From positions 1 to 26,634 of the forward strand of contig JADRCO010000776.1 of assembly GCA_021464525.1 (NCBI GenBank): a DNA stretch of 26,634 nucleotides, given 5' to 3'. Under the pieces are notes generated by a model. That model was not told the DNA's origin. It saw only the letters and a program-made list of their open reading frames with translations, and ran no database searches. Within the stretch, counting starts at the first letter, position 1, and each line of letters opens with the position of its first letter. Shown here one piece after another: positions 20,666 to 26,634 of the stretch. Source of the stretch: Rhizophagus sp. LPA8_4_AMF (taxonomy: Eukaryota; Glomeromycota; Glomeromycetes; Glomerales; Glomeraceae). The position numbers and the translations under genes were made by a program.

Positions 20666-23600
20666 CTAATGATCAAGCGTAGAGGTATTTGAACCGCTGG
20701 AAGATCTTGTAGATCCTGTAGATCTTGTAGATCTCGAGGATCCTGAGGATCTTGCTATTACAATGAATTAAAGACAAACAAGTTTTAAAGAAGCTTTCAT
20801 ACGTTCAAACCTATCGATCCTAACTTACTTGATTTACTTGATTTTTTAGTCTTTTGTGCCGCTTCGGCCGCTTTTTGCATTGTTTCTTCTTGTTCTTGAC
20901 TTCGCTTCCTATGATCTTCAATTTTTACTTCAAATTCTTCGATAATTTGTTTCATTTCCGGTCTTTGCCCTTTAACTGCTTTTGCCTGAAATTCATATTT
21001 TTATAATTAGTTGATAATATATTAAGTAATATGTGTCCTCAGAAGTACCGACCTTTGCTATGATTTCTGTAAAGTATTTGTGCACATCACTTTCATTTAG
21101 TTTATCTTGGTAATGTGCTATCCCTTCGGTCAACTTCTTGAAACTTTTTTCGGTCTTGTAAGGAAGTAATGAAAGACAATAAGCAATGTCACGCCACTGT
21201 CTTCTATCATCAAGATTTTTAAATCTTTGACATAATTTCTCCACTACATTTTCTGTTTGTTTATCCTATTTAAAGTTGATATAAATATTGTATTGAAAAG
21301 TATTTTAGAGTAGACAATTTATAAAAGCTTTACCTTTTCAATAAAATCAAATAAAAATTTCATAATTTTCTTAAATGATTCTTCGTTGACCGGATTTTCG
21401 CCACTAGAAAGATTACTGATTATATCCGGTAAATTATTATATACCGCATTGTCTTTTGATGCGAGTTCAGTGAAAAATAGTTTTGCAAGATCACTGATCC
21501 TTTGCTCACTATCTTCTAAGCATTTAGCCATCTCTCCTAATTGACCCTTAACCTTAATCATTCCGTTAAGAATTAAATGAGTGAGCACCATTAATGTGTT
21601 TTTCTTGACTAAATTGTCTGGATCCGAAAGACGATTATAAATATAGTTGATGTTTTCATCAATAATATTATTAAAACACACAGTCATGTCGCCTAGAGCT
21701 ATAATAATATTGCTACGGATTGTAGGTTCATTTGACCTTTCAAGAATTGTGAAAAGTAATTGTAAATTGTCTTCACAAAACTCTGAACTCACACACATTA
21801 ATTTTGCTAAAGCAAGCGTTGCAGCAATTTGCAAATTATGATGCTAATAATTAAATAAATATTAGGAAAAAATTTATAATATAAAAATGAAAATAATGGA
21901 GGACTTACATTATAAGTTTTATTGTTGGCGCATATGCTTACAATTAAAGGACCAAATACTACTAACAACGAATCTGGATCGAATAATAATTCTTGTTCGC
22001 GAATTTGTGCTATTGCTTCTCCGTACTCATCTTCATTAGTTCCAACTACCTGCTCTAATTCATCATCCCCAGGATTCTTTGCTGATTTTTCCTTATCTAT
22101 CCGTTTATTATAAAAAAAACCACATGATATTCGTCATAAAGACCTTTTCTTTTTTCAATATGAAAATTAATATATATACCTTTAGATTCAGCTTCAGCTT
22201 TACGTCTTTTCCACTCTGCTTCAATTACTTCTAAATGAACAATTTGCTTAATGGCCACATGTCCAACTATAAATACAAGTTGACTTAAATGGAGTGGATT
22301 TGCCAGGAATGGCTCTTGACTCGTAAGAATGCTTTCTTCATCAATTTCCATATAATTTTCATTATCAGATATCTTAAGATCAAAAACTAAAGTAGCTTTT
22401 CGTTTAATAATGTCACCACATAAAATATCTGGATGCTCGCTAAGCAAATATATTGCATTTATAGCTTGTTCAGTAACTCTAAACCTATATAATAAAGGTA
22501 AACAATGTCATTATATAATAAATTTACAATTATATAAATTATATAATTACCATTCTTGCGATGTTGTTTGGAATTCAATAATTTGTTTTAGCCTTTGAAA
22601 AATCTGATGAGACATTGGTAGACGTATTGAATTATTGGATAAAGCTCCTATTTTAAAATCAAAGAAACACATAAGATGTCAAATTTTTTGTACACGTCTA
22701 TTTGCGAATCTTACCTTTAACTTTAGTCTTATTGCCGGAAAGACGTTGTAAAGCAATGCAAGTATATTTTGCTAAAACCAAGTCTGTCTATAATTAGAAT
22801 TCGCGCAAATTAATTAACATGGATATAATTACTAAAAACAAATATTAAAATCTGGCGAGTTATTTATAATACTTACTTTGCCAAATTGCCCAAGTCCAAC
22901 CTTTAGAAGTAAATCGATCTTCTCCTGTACGATATCCGCTTTAGCTTTTGCAAGCATATTAAGTACAATGATCGCACCGCGTTTTTGCTCTTTAGATATT
23001 TCCCCCGTAGCTAAAATATTAAATAATTAAAATTAAACAGAATGACTAAAATGATTTAAATTAATTTAAAATTGTGAATACTTGCAATAAATGGACCACA
23101 ATCTATTGATAACATTGTCGCTTATAACAGCTCCTTCTTCTTCCATAATTGTACTTAGTAGTTGTTCAAGAGACGTCAATTCAGCAAGTGTAGCGTTATA
23201 TGTTAAACTATATTCAACATTTGCAACATATTAATTATTTGTTCAATGCTCAACATATTTCGAAGTTTTTTTTTTATATCATGTACCTTATCAGATTTAT
23301 AGTAACAATATTTATGTTCTCTTTCTCTGATATCGAAGTGTCTGGATCGATATATAATTTTCGATAGCTTTCAATCAGGCGTTTTCTAATACTTTTGCCC
23401 TCATCATTATTGTCTTTTGTCCAGATTAAATGTAACATCTTTTTAATTCCTTCACCGGCTTTTTCAATCTTGTATAATTGAGCCGTTTCAAAGAATTCAA
23501 TTGCCTCAATCACTTCCGATTTTGTGGTAGAAGCAAGAAGTTGGCAAAGTGTTGGTATTGCTGTATGAATTTGATGAATGAATCGAACAGCGTCCGCATT

Positions 23601-25957
23601 AAAACGTTTTATCAGATGCAATTTCATAATTTCATCGGATGATGATAATTGAGGAGTTGTTGTTGCTTCCATCATTTCGATATCTTCACCGAGAGTCTCA
23701 ACTTCACTATACGTATCTTCATTATCATTTTCAGTGAGAGCTTCAGCACCAAATTCCACAAGTTCTTGAGGGGGTTGAATTGCCTTAATAATTTAAAGTA
23801 TTCCAATTAATATTATTCGACTTACTTATTTTCGAAAGCGGTTAATTCATACCTTCAAGTCCTCTTCAACTTTATTTAACCGCTTCTCCCATTCTTTAAT
23901 AGACAATTCACCACCGTGCATAATACCATAAGGATGTGTTGATATTAATTTAGTCAATAACTTAATAGCATTTTTACGGACTAAGCTAGCCTTATCCTCC
24001 AAACAACGAATAGCCAGATTAGCGACTTTTTGTCGACGTTTTGGAAACTTGGCTCTTAAGCTAAGTTCGTATAATTTCAAGGATCATAAGTTAGTAATTA
24101 AATATCCTTTTTAAATAGAAAAATTGTAATATATATGGATTAATACTTACTCCCAAATTTTAAAATATACTTGTAATACTTTAGAACGACAATAAGAACT
24201 CACATCAAGAAAGCGTTCATCAAGAATATCGAAAAACCCGCCAACTTGATACATATTATTTGGTACATTATCTTCCTGTTGTGCCAGATCATTGATGAGA
24301 TTTCCAATTACTTCAATCAATCCACAGCGCATAGTATACGACTATAAAAGCATTAGTAAAATGATATTAAAATACAAAATACCAATTTATATTCTTTATT
24401 ACTTACATCACTATCTAAATGTTTTCTAAGAAGGCCAATTTGTTTAATCACTACTTTTGGTACTAGTGCAGACAATTTAATAAGAAATTTCGAAAAAGAC
24501 TTCGGCCCGGTTGTATCTTGACTATTAAATTCCTTATCGCTTATTTCTCTAAAACAAAAAAAATTTTCTCGGTTAACATAGATTAGATTCAGGAATGCTT
24601 AAAATATTTTCATACCCTAATGTACTTTCCGCTAATTGCGTATGATCATATTGCTGAATAAGAACATGAAGAAATTCTGCCATCGGTTCAGATAGATGTT
24701 CATAATATTGTAAATTTTGAATAATTGTAGTTTGTGCACCTAAAAAAGGTAAATTGGAAATTTAAATTTTTCTATTAATATTTTGATATTTCTGATATTA
24801 TTTTGTGATATTTCTTATAATTTACCAAATGCATGATTATGCTCTTTGACACATATTGAAAGTATTGTATAAACGCGCGATTTTATGGATTTTATGGAAG
24901 ATGGTTTAGTCATCGTAACATTTTCCAACATTCGATATGCTGATTTTGTAAATAAACTAACATTGAACCGGAAATTGACCCCCCAAAAAATGATCATAAA
25001 AGTCAATTATTTATGCAAATAAACTTTTGAACAACATAAATGAAACAATATGTACCTGACAAAAGTTTCTATTTCATGAGTTGAGGTCCAGATTTTTTTA
25101 ATTCTAAGTTCAAACACTTTCGTCATTAAATCTAGAACTTCCTCCCTTTGAGTAGACCAATCCCAATCTTCATGGTTATTTGAGGTGGTTTTTGATTTAG
25201 GTTGTCTTACTCTCTAATAAATAAAGAATAACTATAAATTCGTAATAATACATATTACCAATAGATCTAGCAAAAACAACTTATTATAAAAACCTTTGTC
25301 CTCACGCCACTTCCTCCATTTGCATCATTTTTAGATACTGCTTTATCTTCTGCATTAATAATAAACCAATACAAAAAAAATCCATAAATTTCCAAGGCAA
25401 CACGATGTTTGCTGTAAGTGCTTTCATCATCAGCATCTAAACTATCTGACGTATTTGCACATTCGTTTTTTAAGCCTATAATATATGTACGATTAATTAA
25501 CTTATTTAACTTAAAAATGTATTTAAAATTATTTCACACCTGATAAGATTATATCAAGTACACGATTTAATGTAGCAGGTTTCAATGAATCAAAGTTTCT
25601 AGAAAAATAATAAATTCACTTATTAATGTTTAATAAATATTTGAAACAGAAAAAGATACGGTCATTACTTTATGAAACTACATAAAACACTAAAAAGCTC
25701 CACATTTGCTATCGCAGAAGAATACACGCTTATTTTGTCAACAATATCTGAATAACAATAAAATAAAAGAAAGTTATAGCTCCATGATGCAATATGGTCT
25801 TATGCAAAAATTGAAAAAAAAAGATATTTTATTTACCGTTCAACAACCTTTCGATTTCAGTAGCAGCCAAATTAGAAATTGGCAATTCATTTGAAATCGG
25901 ATAAATGGTATCTTGTAATTTTACGATTTCCTCGCTTAAATCAAAGAAGTCGGCCAT
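20666..25957 (-). CDS. Condensin complex subunit 1 (Cnd1/Ycs4/NCAPD2)
   Basis: HEAT-repeat subunit of condensin I, which with the Smc2/Smc4 and kleisin core compacts mitotic chromosomes. There are 21 exons on the minus strand. First five: 25957-25837, 25747-25669, 25598-25540, 25475-25294, 25213-25056. Next: 24956-24826, 24739-24616, 24548-24407, 24341-24151, 24060-23853, 23783-23287, 23207-23086, 23010-22877. Last: 22787-22715, 22647-22551, 22484-22180, 22096-21909, 21843-21334, 21265-21053, 20985-20829, 20754-20666. They total 3780 nt, 1259 aa. Diagnostic blocks: HRVALEIYGFFLYWF, GPKSFSKFLIKLSALVPK, the signature VRKNAIKLLTKLISTHPYG, LTYNATLAELTSLEQLL, LAKYTCIALQRL, and the Cnd1 core RSNIIIALGDMTVCFNN. 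An acidic insert follows residue 465. The tail is a Ser/Arg repeat. Intron 12 needs a GC donor. Exon 10 uses the acceptor after CTTAG, giving KIWDLRAKFPKRR. Confidence 0.95.
20700..20754 (-). repeat. Short tandem repeat coding the Ser/Arg/Thr tail of condensin subunit 1
   Basis: Near-identical 9-mers of the type GATCTTGTA/GATCCTGTA are repeated in the last exon. On the coding strand they read as AGATCTACA/GGATCTACA and give RSTRSTGSTRSS. The repeat explains the low-complexity protein end and is a likely site of length variation between strains. Confidence 0.7.
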
Positions 25958-26199
25958 GAAACTCGTAAATGAAAATAAATTGCGAGTGAAGCGAATGAAG
26001 CAAAATCACGTTCTAAAAAAAAAAAAAATACTATCGCGAATGACGTCATCATAATACTAGATCATGATCCGATCGACACAGGGACGATGAATTTCTGCGG
26101 CGATTTACCCTATAATCTGCCCTTCTGCTTATTTCTGCTATATTAAAACTGAATTTTATTAAGAAAAATATATTTAATTGCCATTAAAATACATCATAT
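25958..26199. promoter_or_regulatory. Condensin subunit 1 upstream region
   Basis: This 242-bp stretch upstream of the condensin start contains a poly-A run at about 26014-26028, a palindromic TGACGTCA (26041-26048) and TCGCGA just before it. No ACGCGT cell-cycle box is present. It ends at the hAT relic. Confidence 0.4.
26041..26048. promoter_or_regulatory. CRE-type bZIP palindrome TGACGTCA
   Basis: A perfect 8-bp ATF/CREB site lies 84 bp upstream of the condensin ATG. bZIP factors of the Atf1/Sko1 kind bind this word in fungi. Only the motif is seen; use in vivo is not shown. Confidence 0.4.
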
Positions 26200-26346
26200 T
26201 TAATTTTTTAAAGAATCCTCTGAAAGGTTTTGACGATTATCATCTAAAATATTATTATAAATTGTAAAACTTTGTTCCACACTGCAACTTGATATGAGTA
26301 ACCAAATATAATCAAATGCAATTTTGAAAGAATTGGTAATTTATCT
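26200..26346 (-). pseudogene. hAT-superfamily transposase C-terminal relic (frameshifted)
   Basis: On the minus strand one frame reads IAFDYIWLLISSCSVEQSF, then TIYNNILDDNRQNLSEDSLK and stops at TAA (26202-26200). This is the hAT dimerisation block: the usual P-L-S..A..SVER.FS followed by R..L..E.L. The upstream part, DKLPILSK, lies in another frame (about 26346-26322) and joins only through a frameshift. Further upstream no transposase was recognised. The usual SVER is SVEQ here. The copy is dead, and no catalytic domain remains. Confidence 0.6.
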
Positions 26347-26364
26347 CACAGGTCAAAGGCTGTT

Positions 26365-26600
26365 CAATCGGGCATATGCCCTATTGATAACTATTTGGTT
26401 AATAGTTTAGCCAAAAAATAGCAATCAATAGGGCATATACCCGATTGATAACTATATAAAATATCAGACTATCCAGATTGATCGTATTTATTAATTTAAA
26501 TAAATTAGGCATCAATTCAATAGTTATCATTCAGTTTAATGTATGATTATTTACTGCATATAAAATTGAATCCAATAGGCATATACCTATTGATAACTGT
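26365..26600. repeat. Cluster of palindromic repeats (GGCATAT core)
   Basis: Three copies of a quasi-palindrome share one orientation and the same right flank TTGATAACT. Copy 1 is CAATCGGGCATATGCCC then TATTGATAACTAT (26365-26394), copy 2 is CAATAGGGCATATACCC then GATTGATAACTAT (26426-26455), and copy 3 is the shorter CAATAGGCATATACC then TATTGATAACTGT (26573-26600). An inverted fragment ATAGTTATCA lies at 26520-26529. Between copies 1 and 2 a further dyad, AACTATT/AATAGTT, is present. No open frame covers the cluster. Confidence 0.65.
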
Positions 26601-26634
26601 CAAACTAATCCATTGGTCTATAATACTATATTAT

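Noticed and set aside
1..26634. Operon, biosynthetic cluster, CRISPR array, tRNA or rRNA genes
   Set aside because: Genes alternate in strand and belong to unrelated housekeeping processes. No regularly spaced repeats, cloverleaf sequences or rRNA-like stretches were seen on reading both strands.

Overview
This is a nuclear fungal window: very AT-rich, gene-dense on both strands, with every gene broken by short GT-AG introns (mostly about 55-140 nt, often ending in TTTAG, TATAG or ATTAG). Protein-level resemblance to Glomeromycotina, together with an apparent degraded 'Cas12f1-like TNB' (TnpB/Fanzor-type) element, a hAT transposase relic and a Mutator-like MITE, makes an arbuscular mycorrhizal fungus such as Rhizophagus the best guess. 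That assignment is inference, because no database search was possible.

Ten conserved genes were rebuilt by joining exons by hand. All ten give an uninterrupted frame whose total length is a multiple of three. In order: RPN2 (26S proteasome, +, 532-5065, 22 exons), PRMT4/CARM1-like arginine methyltransferase (+, 6272-8059, 6 exons), CCT8 (TRiC theta, -, 8374-10719, 8 exons), a small basic MAQG/DUF2462 protein (+, 10853-11320, 3 exons), an F-box/WD40 protein (-, 11550-13728, 2 exons), ribosomal protein uS10/RPS20 (+, 13955-14464, 3 exons), EMC2 (-, 14687-15929, 6 exons), a mitoferrin-type carrier (+, 16218-17416, 4 exons), RNA polymerase I/III subunit AC19/RPC19 (+, 17992-18609, 4 exons) and condensin subunit 1 (-, 20666-25957, 21 exons). 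Three pairs are divergent with short shared 5' regions (CCT8/MAQG 133 bp, F-box/RPS20 226 bp, EMC2/mitoferrin 288 bp). The genes do not form a pathway. They are housekeeping functions: proteolysis, protein folding, translation, membrane insertion, iron import, rRNA/tRNA transcription and chromosome compaction.

The non-coding parts hold the less ordinary material. A 420-bp MITE with 25-bp terminal inverted repeats and a perfect 9-bp target duplication lies between RPN2 and PRMT4. The 2-kb gap between RPC19 and condensin carries a decayed TnpB/Fanzor zinc-ribbon tail plus two fold-back repeat elements. The right end of the window carries a frameshifted hAT transposase C-terminus beside a cluster of palindromic repeats. 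Two introns (mitoferrin intron 3 and condensin intron 12) can only be spliced in frame with GC-AG ends. I found no operon, CRISPR array, rRNA or tRNA, and no convincing new multi-gene system.
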